From Jaltomata sinuosa (Eukaryota > Streptophyta > Magnoliopsida > Solanales > Solanaceae): 64,000 nt of DNA. The stretch lies in NCBI GenBank assembly GCA_003996215.1, contig QJPP01000002.1, forward strand, positions 744,001-808,000. The letters run 5' to 3'. A program made the position numbers and the translations under genes. Positions 31,206 through 41,504 of this stretch are shown here, piece by piece (within the stretch, counting starts at the first letter, position 1; each line of letters begins with the position of its first letter). The notes under the pieces were generated by a model. That model saw nothing but the letters and a program-made list of their open reading frames with translations, ran no database searches and was not told the origin of the DNA.

Positions 31206-31532
31206 ACCAAAACTGTGAAAGCCTAGAAATATACATGCCCAGTTGAGATGGGATATGATTGCATCACGATGTCTAAAGACACGATCTAATAGATCGATGT
31301 ACCGAGTAGTTGGATCATAATCTCTTACTACAAAAATGATTGCATGCGCGGCAGCACCAACTATGAAATATTCATCAATCCACATGTGATGTGTGAACAA
31401 TGACAGTTGTGTACCATAGTCAGTAGCTAAATACGGACAAGGGGGCATGGAATACATATGATGAGCTACAACAATGGTTAAAGAGCCTAACATAGCTAAG
31501 TTAAGAGATAATTGAGCATGCCATGACGTTGT
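31206..31532 (-). pseudogene. psaA: Nuclear copy of plastid psaA, internal fragment
   Basis: The minus strand reads [16 protein letters not shown], then [48 protein letters not shown] and [12 protein letters not shown], which is photosystem I subunit A. The fragment is about 109 codons with some replacements (for example DEYF where PsaA has a Gly-rich stretch) and ends abruptly on both sides. It lies in the same block as the ndhI piece, although the two genes are far apart in a plastid genome. Confidence 0.93.
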
Positions 31533-31649
31533 TAGGATCTCATATAGGCCTTTATGGCCCTGACCTGTAAATGGACCTTTATGGGCTTCTAAAATATCTT
31601 TTGTTCCCTTAAATAATATTTAATCCATTATCATTTTTTCCATAATATT

Positions 31650-31887
31650 CCCGCTGTCCAAGTTTATATAACTCACGTTCATTTTTAGTCAGTTCCAAAA
31701 AGAATGATACATTTCTATATTTAATACAATTTAAATTTAAAATGTCTATATACCCTTAATGAATTGATTGATAGTCACACAAACATCTATGATTTATTTT
31801 AGACTACAAATTTTAAAAATCTTTCTTTCTTTCTTAAACTCCATGCCAAGTCAAACTAACTCATAAAAGTTGGAACGGAGAGAGTAG
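31650..31887. mobile_element. Worn Stowaway-like MITE
   Basis: The right end 'gttggaacggagagagta' is a clear Stowaway-type terminus. The left end 'tattcccgctgtccaag' is a degraded inverted match. It sits just upstream of the SPH pseudogene. Confidence 0.45.
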
Positions 31888-31977
31888 TTGATCATGCATT
31901 GAGGTACATGAATCAACCTTATCTTTGTATACTTGGAAATTAATTAAAGGGAATATAATTGTATTTACATATAATTG

Positions 31978-33249
31978 TAGTAATCAGTAATGAATTGACA
32001 GAGAATTTATTATTAGCTCACTGTATAATTATGGGTTTTGATGATGGAACTGTCCCAATTTTATCAGGAAGTACAAATGATTTTGAAGTGAATTTTGATG
32101 ATCCAAAGCAACAAGCAAATGCTACTTGTTCTTTGGTTGAATCAAAATCACAAGGGGTACATGGTCAATTTCTTGTCTTTGATAATCAAAGAGATTCTCA
32201 AAGATGTGCAATAATAATTGTGAATGGCATGCAAAGAATTAGGGGTGTACATGAACTGGGTTGGTTCGGATCTTTTAAATATCAAACCAAATTATTAGTG
32301 TCGAATTTTAAATTTATAAATCAAACCAAATCAATAAAAGTCGGGGTTTTAAACCTCGAGTTTTTTCGGGGTTTTTTTTATTTTCTTGAATTTTTCGGGT
32401 TTTTTTCGATAAAGTCTTCATACTAACATATAATTAACTTGTGCTTCAAATATTTTTTAGTCCGAGCAAAATACAAATATTTAAGGTATTTCTTAAAAAA
32501 ATAACACAAAATATATTCACTTTATTTGGAATTAATGAAGTGAGTGATGACAATGAAATATTCAACCAAAAGAATAATGAAATTGCATAGAATAAATATT
32601 GCATATTAATAAGTCATAATAAAAATAATCATAATTTAAAAGAATTAAGTCATGCTAAAATAAGTCTATTAAGTATTAACTACATAACTAAACATTAAAC
32701 AGTAAAATAAATTAGTTTATGTATTTATATAAAATTAAAGAATAAATATCTAACATGATTGTCATTTCTAGTGTTGGATTGAATAATCTTTTGTTAACAT
32801 TCATATTAATTTGGGCTTTATTTGAGTTACTAATATCTATGGGTTGTAAAAAGACTTATTGGACCATTTAAAATTCTAAGTTTAAACTTGAAATAATATG
32901 TTGAAAGATAAAAACTATGAAAAAGTTGAAGAAAATATTTATAAATTACATCACAATAAATATTTTTATGTATAAAATATTTTTAAAAATAGTATACATG
33001 TAATATCGGGTTGGTTCGGTTCGGTTTGACTTTTTTTAGTTAAAACCAAACCAAACCAATTATAGTCGGATTTGTTTTCAATACCAAATCAAGTCAAACC
33101 AAACCACTAGTCGGATTTTTTTTACGGATTAATTCGATTTACGGTTTAGTTCGATTTGCGGTTTGATTTTGTACACCCCTAGAAAGAATGATGGATTATA
33201 TCTCAATATTCAAGGCAAACAAGTTTTACAATTTAAATGGTTCTCTTAG
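31978..33249 (+). pseudogene. SPH pseudogene: 5'-deleted, frameshifted and split by a hAT element
   Basis: A paralogue of SPH gene 3 (35968), aligning from about 31984. The coding block shares 'cactgtataattatgggttttgatgatgg' (31-bp scale identity), 'gatccaaagcaacaagcaa' and, after the insertion, 'tctcaatattcaaggcaaac' to the stop TAG at 33247-33249. Three lesions: the TATA box, ATG and signal peptide present in gene 3 are deleted; one base is lost after the RC codon pair (about 32205-32225), shifting the frame away from the CEW block; and a 942-bp hAT element interrupts the sequence after 'caaagaat'. The 5' flank ('catgcattgaggtacatgaa', 31893) and the 3' flank (to about 33440) are also homologous to those of gene 3, so a larger segment was duplicated. 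Confidence 0.92.
32240..33181. mobile_element. Non-autonomous hAT element, 942 bp, inside the SPH pseudogene
   Basis: Termini TAGGGGTGTACA (32240-32251) and TGTACACCCCTA (33170-33181) are perfect 12-bp inverted repeats. Flanks are caaagaat (32232-32239) and gaaagaat (33182-33189), an 8-bp target duplication with one mismatch. Subterminal 'ggttggttcgg' and 'aaaccaaacc' words resemble the 16.6-kb element, which has the same first eight terminal bases. No transposase. Confidence 0.95.
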
Positions 33250-35967
33250 AATTAATTAATTAATTAATTAATTCCTATGGGATTTGAATTTTTACTCATT
33301 TATTGGTTCTTGTAATGGGGAGGAGAATGATTGGTGAAGTATTCGTGTTGCTTGTTATTGTTGTTACTTAATATTTATTTTCAATGTTTTGTGATAGAAA
33401 ATGTGATGGAGTAAGAATGTGTTAATGGTCATTTGAAAGAAAATAGTTTGAATTTTAATAGATACCGTTTTCGTTCCTTTACTGTTTATCAATGGTGAAG
33501 TTAGAAATTTTATCAAGTGTTCAAGATTTAATATATACGTAAGAAAAATAATTTTTAACTTATATACTTTATATAATTTACTATATACATAATATAATTT
33601 TTCAATGAAGGGTGTTCGATTGACCACCCTTCACTACATGTAACTACGTCACTAACTATTTTCCTCGCGTCTAACTTACACTTCTTGTATTGTGCTTTTA
33701 TCATTCAACCAAAATCCTATGAACAAGAAGATATATGTATTTCTTGCAAGTATCATCTGACTTGTCTAAAATTTATCTTTACGAAATTTCAACATCATGA
33801 ATTCTTGTTTAGAAAAATATGATTTTAAAAGGCGTTTATGAAGCAAGTTTGACGTGAGGGTACATTCAAAATGTATTTAGGCGATTTGAAAGTGAAATTA
33901 TTGTGAGACGTAAGTTTTATTGTTCACTTTATCCATCATTAATAACTTGGAAGTAGAGAGGATTTTTCTACAAACACCAATGCGAATTGTGATTTGATTT
34001 TTGATCCACTAGGAATTAAACAAAAAATTCTTTCATTTGATTGTAAGAGAGCCTGTAGGAGGTGTACAAATAATAGATGTAAAGGACTAGGAATGTTCAT
34101 GGTTTGATAAATAAAAGCAAATTAAATTGATTAAATAGATCGATACTATATTTTGGGTTTGATTTGGTTTGGTCTTAAATTTTTAAAAATAAAAAATATT
34201 TGATTTTTAATTTGTCTTTGTTTTAATGAAAACAAGGGGGGGGTGGGGGGGGGGATCAAACCAAATTAATAAATTATACACACAATTTTATAGTTACAGT
34301 ACATATATGCAATGTATTAACTTTTATAAATAGATTTAGATATTTTGTATATTTTGTCACCAAAATTATTATTTTACCTCTAGTTTTATCTCTAATATAT
34401 TGATGAATTTTAAACCATAAGCTCATTTATTATAAAAAAAAGAAGACATGAATCAAAACTAATTTATGTAAAAATATAGCTACAAGAATTTTATCTGAAC
34501 TCTTTTTACATTTTTTTATAAATTGTATTCACCTAATTAAAGCTTAAAGATCTCAAGTTATTTTTTCATAATCCAAAAATTATAGCCACTATAATAAAAG
34601 AATAGTAAATGATTTGTTTTTTTAAAAAAATATTGGGAGTAAGGAAGGAGAAATCGAAAAGGAAATTACAAGCTGGCAAAGAATGAAAAAATAATTTTTG
34701 AAATGTAGTAAAAATAAAGAAAGATAAATATGTATTATATTTGATTTTGTATCATTAAATTTTTTAAAAATTGTATCAAACCAATAAACATGTATTATAT
34801 TTAGTTTGATTTTAATATAATCTTCTCCCAGTATATTAGTTTTGATGGAAGGACAGATAATCTTATTAATATTGTCATATTATGAGAAAATATTTTGGCA
34901 TTTTCCTAGAGCTAATAAGGAATAACCATACAGTGATTGACATATTAAGTTGGAACCTAGGGGATTTTTTAAAAAAAATGAAAACAAGAAAAAAATTAAT
35001 TCACATATGGTCACTTAATTCTTATTTTATTACAACAAAGTTGCTATATTATTTTTGGTAATATAAAAATAATTCAATTTGCTCAAATATAACTAAATTA
35101 AACTATTTTTCATAACAAAAGAATATCATTCAGCTTTACATGAGAATCACAACAATTCACTAAACAATTTTTTTTTTAAAACCAACAAGTCATTCGACTT
35201 TAACTAAATATTATAAAAAAATTATTTCAACATAACAAAAGATATATCAAAGTTATTAAAAATAATGAGGAGGTGAAAATGATGAGAATCATTTACATTT
35301 ACTCCAATATCATTTTGCCATAATTGTTGAGCAAGAAAATCTTTGTATAATTGGAAATTTAATGGAGGATAATTATATTTACATATTATCCACAAATATA
35401 GAATAACATCAAAATTTAATATAACATATTGAGCAAACGGTTTAACGCTTTATAATTCATCAAATTTGTAAAAATTGACCATCAAAGTAATCAAAAGTGC
35501 ATACATCCATTAATTAAATGTTAAATTACAAGGCCCACTTTTATCGATATTTGGGAGACTAAAAATGCTAATTTCCCTTAAGTTTTGATGAAACAAAAAT
35601 AATTTCTTTTGTACATCCCGTATAATGATCAGAAAATGATTTAAAACATTTTCCTTGAATAATTGAAAATAACTAAAAAGACATTGACAAGTTTTTTCTA
35701 AAAAAAAAACTAGGAGGGAGGATCTTTAATAATTTAATCCATAATCTTTTTTTCCAAAATAGTTGAGCATGCATTGGGGGTACATGAACCATATCCTAAT
35801 CTTTTCATAATAGAAAATCATTAAAAGAAAACATAATTATATTTACATATTAGCAAAAATATTCTATTTTTGTCCCCCTAAAATTTTACACTATAGTATA
35901 TATAAATACCAATGCTTCACTCATATAGACCATATATATCCTCGCTATAACACGAAAGAAGAAAAAA
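33250..35967. other. Intergenic DNA between the SPH pseudogene and SPH gene 3
   Basis: No intact gene. It contains: the duplicated 3' flank (to about 33440); a hAT-like subterminal stretch with a G run at 34236-34254; a promoter-like SPH remnant at about 35270-35390 ('gatgagaatcatttacattt', 'gagcaagaaaatctttgtataattgg') that also occurs at 37390; a partial member of the 29.8-kb foldback family at 35450-35580; and the proximal promoter of gene 3 with TATATAAAT near 35899-35907. Confidence 0.5.
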
Positions 35968-36366
35968 ATGAAGTCTTCACAATTCAATTTGCCCATAATT
36001 TCCCTTCTTTTGACTATATATTATTCATGTTCTTTGGTTCATTCTATACAATTCACTGTATTAATCCACAATAAATTGTCAGCTACTTTAGGAGCTCATT
36101 GTATAATTATGGGTTTTGATGATGGAACTTTCCCAATTCCACCAGGCAGTAAAGACTCTTTTCCAGTAAATTTTGGTGATCCAAAACAACAAGCAATTGC
36201 TACTTGTGGTTTGGCTGCTCAAAAATTACATGGTCAATTTGTTCTATTTGATAATGTTAGAGATTCTAAGAGATGTGGTAATCATATATGTGAATGGTTT
36301 GCAAAGAATGATGGATTGTATCTCAATATTCAAGGCAAACAAGTTCTACAATTCAAGTGGAATTAG
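35968..36366 (+). CDS. S1-type self-incompatibility protein homologue (SPH), gene 3
   Basis: A single-exon gene of 132 codons. The signal peptide is about residues 1-26 (MKSSQFNLPIISLLLTIYYS, cleavage near LVHS). The mature part starts IQFTVLIHNKLS and has the four S1-family Cys (AHC, ATC, RCGNHIC), the blocks LHGQFVLFDNVRDSKRC and EWFAKNDGLYLNIQG, and ends QFKWN. It is clearly closer to the broken copy at 31978 than to genes 1 and 2, forming a second subgroup. A TATA box lies about 60 bp upstream. The start codon follows an A-rich stretch (gaagaaaaaaatg), shared with the remnant at 37578. Intact and predicted to be secreted; function unknown. Confidence 0.88.
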   Translation: MKSSQFNLPIISLLLTIYYSCSLVHSIQFTVLIHNKLSATLGAHCIIMGFDDGTFPIPPGSKDSFPVNFGDPKQQAIATCGLAAQKLHGQFVLFDNVRDSKRCGNHICEWFAKNDGLYLNIQGKQVLQFKWN

Positions 36367-36891
36367 AATTAATTACTTAATTGGTGGTTCTTGTAATGGG
36401 GAGGGGCATAATCAGTGAAGTTTAATTTACATGTTGTTTAGTTGTTTTTGTTACTTAATACTTTATTCAGTGTTTTGTGATAAGAATTATAATGAAGTAA
36501 TAAGAATGTTTTGATGGTTACTTGATAGAGTATAGTTTGAAATTTGATAAATAATGGGCTCGTTTCTTTACCGTTCTTTATTTAAATAAATATTCGTGTA
36601 TTAAAATATCAATTCAAGGTTATTTTCTGCTTTTCTTATATTGGACCAATTCGAGTTGCAAAACTATAGTGGAAGAAAATTATAGTTTTTAAAACAAAAT
36701 GGTTGATTTCATAGATAGTCACTCTATTTTTAATAAATCAATGTTGTTAAACTATATTTTTTTATAACATAAAAATCACTCAACTTGCTTAAATATCACA
36801 AAAAGTTGTCCAACTTTGCCTAAGAATCACAAAAAGTCACTACACAAGGTTCTTTTGTAACCAAAAGTCATTCGAGTTCGACTAATAGCAT

Positions 36892-37137
36892 GTTTGATCA
36901 AACTTTTGAGAGGCAAAAAGTGCTTCTTCTTTTCTTTTTTCTTTTCGAAAAATACTTATTTTAAAAAAGTGAGGTGTTTGATCAAGTTTTTTTGGAGGAA
37001 AATAAGTGTTTTTGAGGAATAGCAAAATTATTTTTAGAAGCTAAAAAAAAGTATTTTTTTCCCAAAATTGCTTTTTTGAATAATACTTTGGATAAAAATA
37101 CACTTAGAACAACTTTTAAAAAGTTTGGTCAAACACT
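36892..37137. mobile_element. MITE with TTTGATCAAACTTTT-type ends
   Basis: The left end 'gtttgatcaaacttttgag' and the right end 'taaaaagtttggtcaaac' are inverted repeats. The interior 'agtgcttcttcttttc' pairs loosely with 'agaagctaaaaaaaagta'. No coding capacity. The terminus is related in wording to that of the 22.7-kb MITE. Confidence 0.6.
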
Positions 37138-37384
37138 AATTATTGTTTAAAAGTATTTTTTAAATTTATTGGTCAAATAAATTGTCAAACAATTCAAGTG
37201 TTATTTTAAAAAAGTGCCGCATCCTACATGGTGTCCTATGTGGCGTTTCACGAGAATTATTATGTAGGACGTATGTGTCTACTCGTTCAATTTTGTACAA
37301 GTTTAAGTGTCTATTTATTTACACTCGAAGTTAAAGGGCATAAGTGTCAGATAAGGCCAAGTTAAAGGGCAAATTTATGTATTA
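37138..37384. repeat. Spacer with a recurrent 'gtggcgtttcacg'-type element
   Basis: Phrases such as 'ctacatggtgtcctatgtggcg' and 'acaagtttaagtgtctattt' recall stretches near 2200-2330 and 39140-39330, probably one dispersed non-coding family. No gene. Confidence 0.35.
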
Positions 37385-37670
37385 TCTCAAGTGAAAATGA
37401 TGAGAATCTTTAACATTTACTCCAATATCTTTTTTCCATAATAGTTGAGCAAGAAAATCTTTGTATAATTGGAAACTAAAGGGAGCATAATTAAATTTAC
37501 ATATTAGGATGCAAATCCTAGATTTTATCCCCTATATATAAAGTCTGATATTCCTTCACACTAATAAGGAGAAAAAAATGAAGTCCTTTCAATTAAATTT
37601 GCCAGGTCAAAAGTGTACAAAATTTATAATTTTTTATTTTCTTTTTTTCTTTTATTTTTTCCTTTTTTAA
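37385..37670 (+). pseudogene. SPH 5' remnant: promoter, start and nine codons
   Basis: The SPH promoter block ('gatgagaatctttaacattt', 'tctttgtataattgg'), a TATA box (tatatata, 37533-37540), an A-rich leader and ATG at 37578 are followed by MKSFQLNLP, matching gene 3's MKSSQFNLP. Homology then stops. The frame runs on through low-complexity T-rich DNA as a hydrophobic tail (IIFYFLFFFYFF) and ends at 37670 after 30 codons. A truncated LINE begins at once downstream, so the rest of the gene was probably lost when it inserted. Confidence 0.8.
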
Positions 37671-37683
37671 ATCATATATAATG

Positions 37684-38461
37684 AGTTGAGTGTTGGCCAG
37701 TAAAGAAAGCCCATATTCAAAAGATGAAGGTGGCGGAGATGAGGATGTTGCGAGGGATGTGCGGGTTTACTAGGAGAGATGGGATTAGGAATGAGGATAT
37801 CCGAGATAAGGTGGGTGTGGCATCGGTGGAAGATAAGATGCGGGAAGCGAGGTTGAGATGGTTCGGCCATGTGAAGAGGAGAGGCACGGATGCTCCAGTG
37901 CGGAGGTGTGAGAGGTTGGCTATGGATGGGTACAGGAGAGGACGAGGTAGACCGAAAAAATATTGGGGAGAAGTGATTAGACAGGACATGGCGCAGTTGC
38001 AGCTTACCGAGGACATGACCCTAGATAGGAAGGTGTGGAGGACGCGGATTAGGGTAGAAGAGTAGTAGGTAGAAGTGGATGTAGGCTAGTAGGTAGGAGT
38101 GTTTATTTTCCTTAGTGTACCGACTGGTAATCGTAGTGTTACGCTTATAGTTTCTTGTTCTTGGATTCATCGTGGTAGTACTATGTGTCAGTGTCCTCTT
38201 TCTGTCTGTTTGTTGTTTGTTACTACATATGGCTTTCTACTGTCTCTTGTTCCTTTTATCTTGTTTTTACTATGTATCATTGATATGCCCTTTTTAGCCC
38301 TTTTTAGCCTTTTTGTTTTTTGTCTTGAGCCGGGGGTCTTTCGGAAACAGCCTCTCTACCTCACCTCTGAGGTAGTGGTATGGTCTGCGTACACTCTACC
38401 CTCCCCAGACCCCACGCTGTGGGAATACACTGGGTATGTTGTTGTTGTTGTTGTTGTTGAT
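37684..38461 (+). mobile_element. 5'-truncated RTE-like LINE with intact C-terminal frame and TTG tail
   Basis: Begins inside the reverse-transcriptase C-terminal region ([20 protein letters not shown]), continues [18 protein letters not shown] and [15 protein letters not shown] to a stop at 38065 with no frame break, then a 3' UTR with 'cgggggtctttcggaaacag', 'ctgcgtacactctaccctcc' and a (TTG)n tail at about 38436-38461. The open frame suggests recent insertion. No target duplication was found with confidence. Confidence 0.88.
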
Positions 38462-41063
38462 ATTTTCACATAAATAAATCTATTAAAATTTAAAATCCCT
38501 AAATTAGTGCGAATCTTTCCTCCGTCGTCCTGTTATCTCACCGGCAAATCAGTTACAACTAGGACTTAAACTTTCCTTTTTTGCCAAAACTTTTTCTTTT
38601 TTCTTTTTAATTTCTTTTGTGCAAGATAATGAATTTCTCGATGGGAGTAATCGTCTTCTCCGATGAAGTTTCGATGAGTTTAGGAAAAAGAATCATAAAT
38701 TTTATGCATAGATATTACGGTGATTTTAGTAGGAGTCATTGTCCTCCTCAATATTTTTTTTCCGGTGGATTCTCCGATGAATTTGAGCAAAAAAATTATG
38801 AATTTTATAAAGAGAAATCATGAATTTTTTGGCGGAAATCATCATCTTCTCCACTCCTTTTAATTTCTTCCTTAAAACTCCTCTTCCTAAGTTTAAAGGA
38901 AGAATGTTGGAAATTCTTTCATGGAAGACGAAGTACAGAAACATGGGGACGACGAACAGTACTGAAGAAGTGAAAACCCCAAAAAGAAAAAGGACTTATT
39001 TTAAAGAAAGTGGGGTCCACAAATTAAAAAAAAAAAAAAAAAGAAATCTAACATAATTAATGTATTAGAAATTACTATTATTAAAAAGAAGATTTACTTA
39101 GTATATAATGATCAATAAAATAGTGCCACGTATGTAATTTTATCAGTTTAAGAATTTTTTTCTTCTTCTCACGCACCTTAAGGAAGGTGGATACATTTTC
39201 TCTGTCATGTCACCTCCCAAGGTGGAAATAATATCATATTGCACAAGGTTAGGGGTGTAATATGTCATCATTATAGTTTGAGTGTGAAATAGACTTTTCA
39301 GGACAAGTTTAAGGTGTATTTGATGTCTTTTCCCTATTTTTTTTCAATCAAGAGCCAAAGTGCCGTATATATCACTCGAGCAAAGGGTTGTGTGGATCTT
39401 CTTGGAGTAATGATTATCAAGAAGCAACCCGTCACACTTCGAGTTGATTTTAAAGAAGTATTTCGAGTTGATCTTGTGGGAGAACGTCTCTTGATCACTT
39501 CATTTGTTATTTTGATTTCTTTGTTAATGGTCTAAGAGTTGGACCTTTGGGTTTGGAGAACATTGATTGGGCTAATCTTGTAAAGGCCCAAATTTAATGG
39601 TCAAGCCCAAACATAATTGGATTTTTATCCAAGTCATGCAATTTTGACTTTTTTTAAAACTACAAATAATTAATTCAAATTTTGTAGACCAAAATTTTGA
39701 CTTGGACCATATATGTTCTGAGTTATGATGATGATATGATAGGCGTTTGAATGACGAAATAATAATTCATATAATTAATTCTAATTTATTTGAGATTGAG
39801 GCATAATTATTATTGTTGACCATATATCCTGAATTTTGTATTTAGTTTAAATTTTGTATAGACTTGATCCAATAATTTAATGCCAACACTCCCTTAGAAC
39901 TATTTCATTATTGTGATTTTAGATGTAATTACTTCACATTAACTATGATTAAATGTTGAAATAATCCATAACTGAAACTAATTCAATTTTGATGTCCTTG
40001 AAATAACTGTTGGCTGGCCTCAAATTAAATACATTTTCCATTTTTATAATCATAACAAACGTGTCAGTATTATAAAATAGTGAATTAATGGTCAAAAACA
40101 CATTTAATATATAACTTGTTTGTGATTTTTATACCTCAATTATCTATTGTTTCATTTATACCTCAATGTTGAGTTGGCTTACACACATCTATTGTCGAGT
40201 GAAAATAATATTTGGTCAACTTAACATCGAGGTCACTTGTTTTAATACAATGAGAGTGATAGTTCAGGTAAGTAAAGAAAACAAAGGACAGCAAAGGACC
40301 GGGTATCCTAGTGGTCAATAAGGTGGGTTGAGAATGAGGGTAGTAATTACACAGCCTAGTAATTACACGGCCTAGTAATTACGATGATCAGTTTGTTTGT
40401 ACTGTAATTATAAGCGTACTATTTGATTGTACAAGTGTAGTCACAAAGTTAAATCACTTTGAAATGAAATTTAATTATCAATAAATTAAAGTTACTATTT
40501 GAAAAATATATGCCATTAAATAATATTAAATTGGATATTTAAAATACGTATTGTTTAATAATATTTTAATTAAATTAATTATAAAAATTAAAACGAACAC
40601 ATTTTCGTAAGAACATCATACACTAAATGTTTGACAAAAAATTACTAATATTTATAAACATAACATATCATTATTCAAATAAAAATAATAATCTATTAGT
40701 TGTAAGTGAAAATGAACAACTTCCAATTGAAATAACAAGTCAATCGTACTAAAATAAATAAAAGCATTCGAAATATAACTTATATTCAAAATAAATAAAA
40801 AAGTTTAACAAAAATTACCAATCAAGTAATTACTTGGTCAAACAAACAGGTCAAACTGTGTAATTACATTCAAATTCGATTATCAAGTGACTTTTCAAAC
40901 AGGCCCGTAATCTGATTTTCTTAAAGTTTGATTCCTCAACCCCCCCCCCCCCCCACCCACCCACCCACCCCACCCCCACCCAATGTTTCATCTACTATAT
41001 ATAAAGGCTGGTAATGCCTTCACTTCACACATATAATATAGTCATAGGTGCAAAATAAGAAAC
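38462..41063. other. Intergenic DNA upstream of SPH gene 4
   Basis: No gene recognised. About 38627-38880 holds internal near-repeats ('cgatgaagtttcgatgagtt' / 'cgatgaatttgagcaaaa'; 'aatcataaattttatgcat' / 'aattatgaattttataaag'). A SINE-like fragment 'ccgggtatcctagtggtcaa' starts near 40299. A C run with CCCA units (40940-40980) and a TATA box (tatataaa, 40997-41004) precede gene 4. Confidence 0.45.
40940..40980. repeat. C-run and CCCA simple repeat
   Basis: Fifteen C followed by CCCA units, 84 bp upstream of the SPH gene 4 start codon. Run length may be unreliable. Confidence 0.9.
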
Positions 41064-41504
41064 ATGAAGAACTCTATCAAATTCCAATTATACCCCATAC
41101 TTTTCATATTCTTCCTACTACACCCAACACTCTTCAAATTGGCAAATTCATCACATGAATCTGAACAACTTGTTTATCGTATAGAAGTTCACAATGACTT
41201 GATGGTTCTTGTATATGCAGTATGTGTTGAACATGGTAAAGAATTTTTACGTGCACTAACTTTTCCAGATATGAAATTTAGTTGGATGCAAAAGGCTATA
41301 AAAGGAAAAGAAACAATTGCTACTTGTTCAATATTTCATAATCTAAGAAGGATGGGGGTATTTGATTTGTTTGATTTAAAGAGAGATTCTGAAAGATGTT
41401 ATCATAAAAAATGTATTTGGCGTCTTAGGGGTGATGGTGTATTTCTTGATGTCAATGGTTTTTCAATTTACCAATTTCCTTGGAATGAAACTCATAGGAA
41501 TTAA
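41064..41504 (+). CDS. S1-type self-incompatibility protein homologue (SPH), gene 4
   Basis: A single-exon gene of 146 codons, the most diverged member here. The signal peptide is about residues 1-29 (hydrophobic YPILFIFFLLHPTLF). The mature part opens VYRIEVHNDLMVL and has four S1-pattern Cys (AVC, ATC, RCYHKKC), the block FDLFDLKRDSERC in the place of the LFD..RC block of the others, IWRLRGDGVFLDVNG, and ends PWNETHRN, six or seven residues beyond the usual terminal W. It is unusually basic between the first two Cys (MQKAIKGKET). A TATA box lies about 65 bp upstream. Intact; secreted; partner unknown. Confidence 0.87.
   Translation: MKNSIKFQLYPILFIFFLLHPTLFKLANSSHESEQLVYRIEVHNDLMVLVYAVCVEHGKEFLRALTFPDMKFSWMQKAIKGKETIATCSIFHNLRRMGVFDLFDLKRDSERCYHKKCIWRLRGDGVFLDVNGFSIYQFPWNETHRN

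Noticed and set aside
30682..31532. Functional plastid genes ndhI and psaA
   Set aside because: Both are internal or terminal fragments without starts, one is frameshifted, and they sit among nuclear genes; they are plastid DNA copies in the nucleus.
32240..33181. The 155-codon frame starting at 31959 as a distinct SPH variant
   Set aside because: Its C-terminal third is translated from the hAT element after a frameshift; the apparent start lies in former flank or mid-gene sequence.
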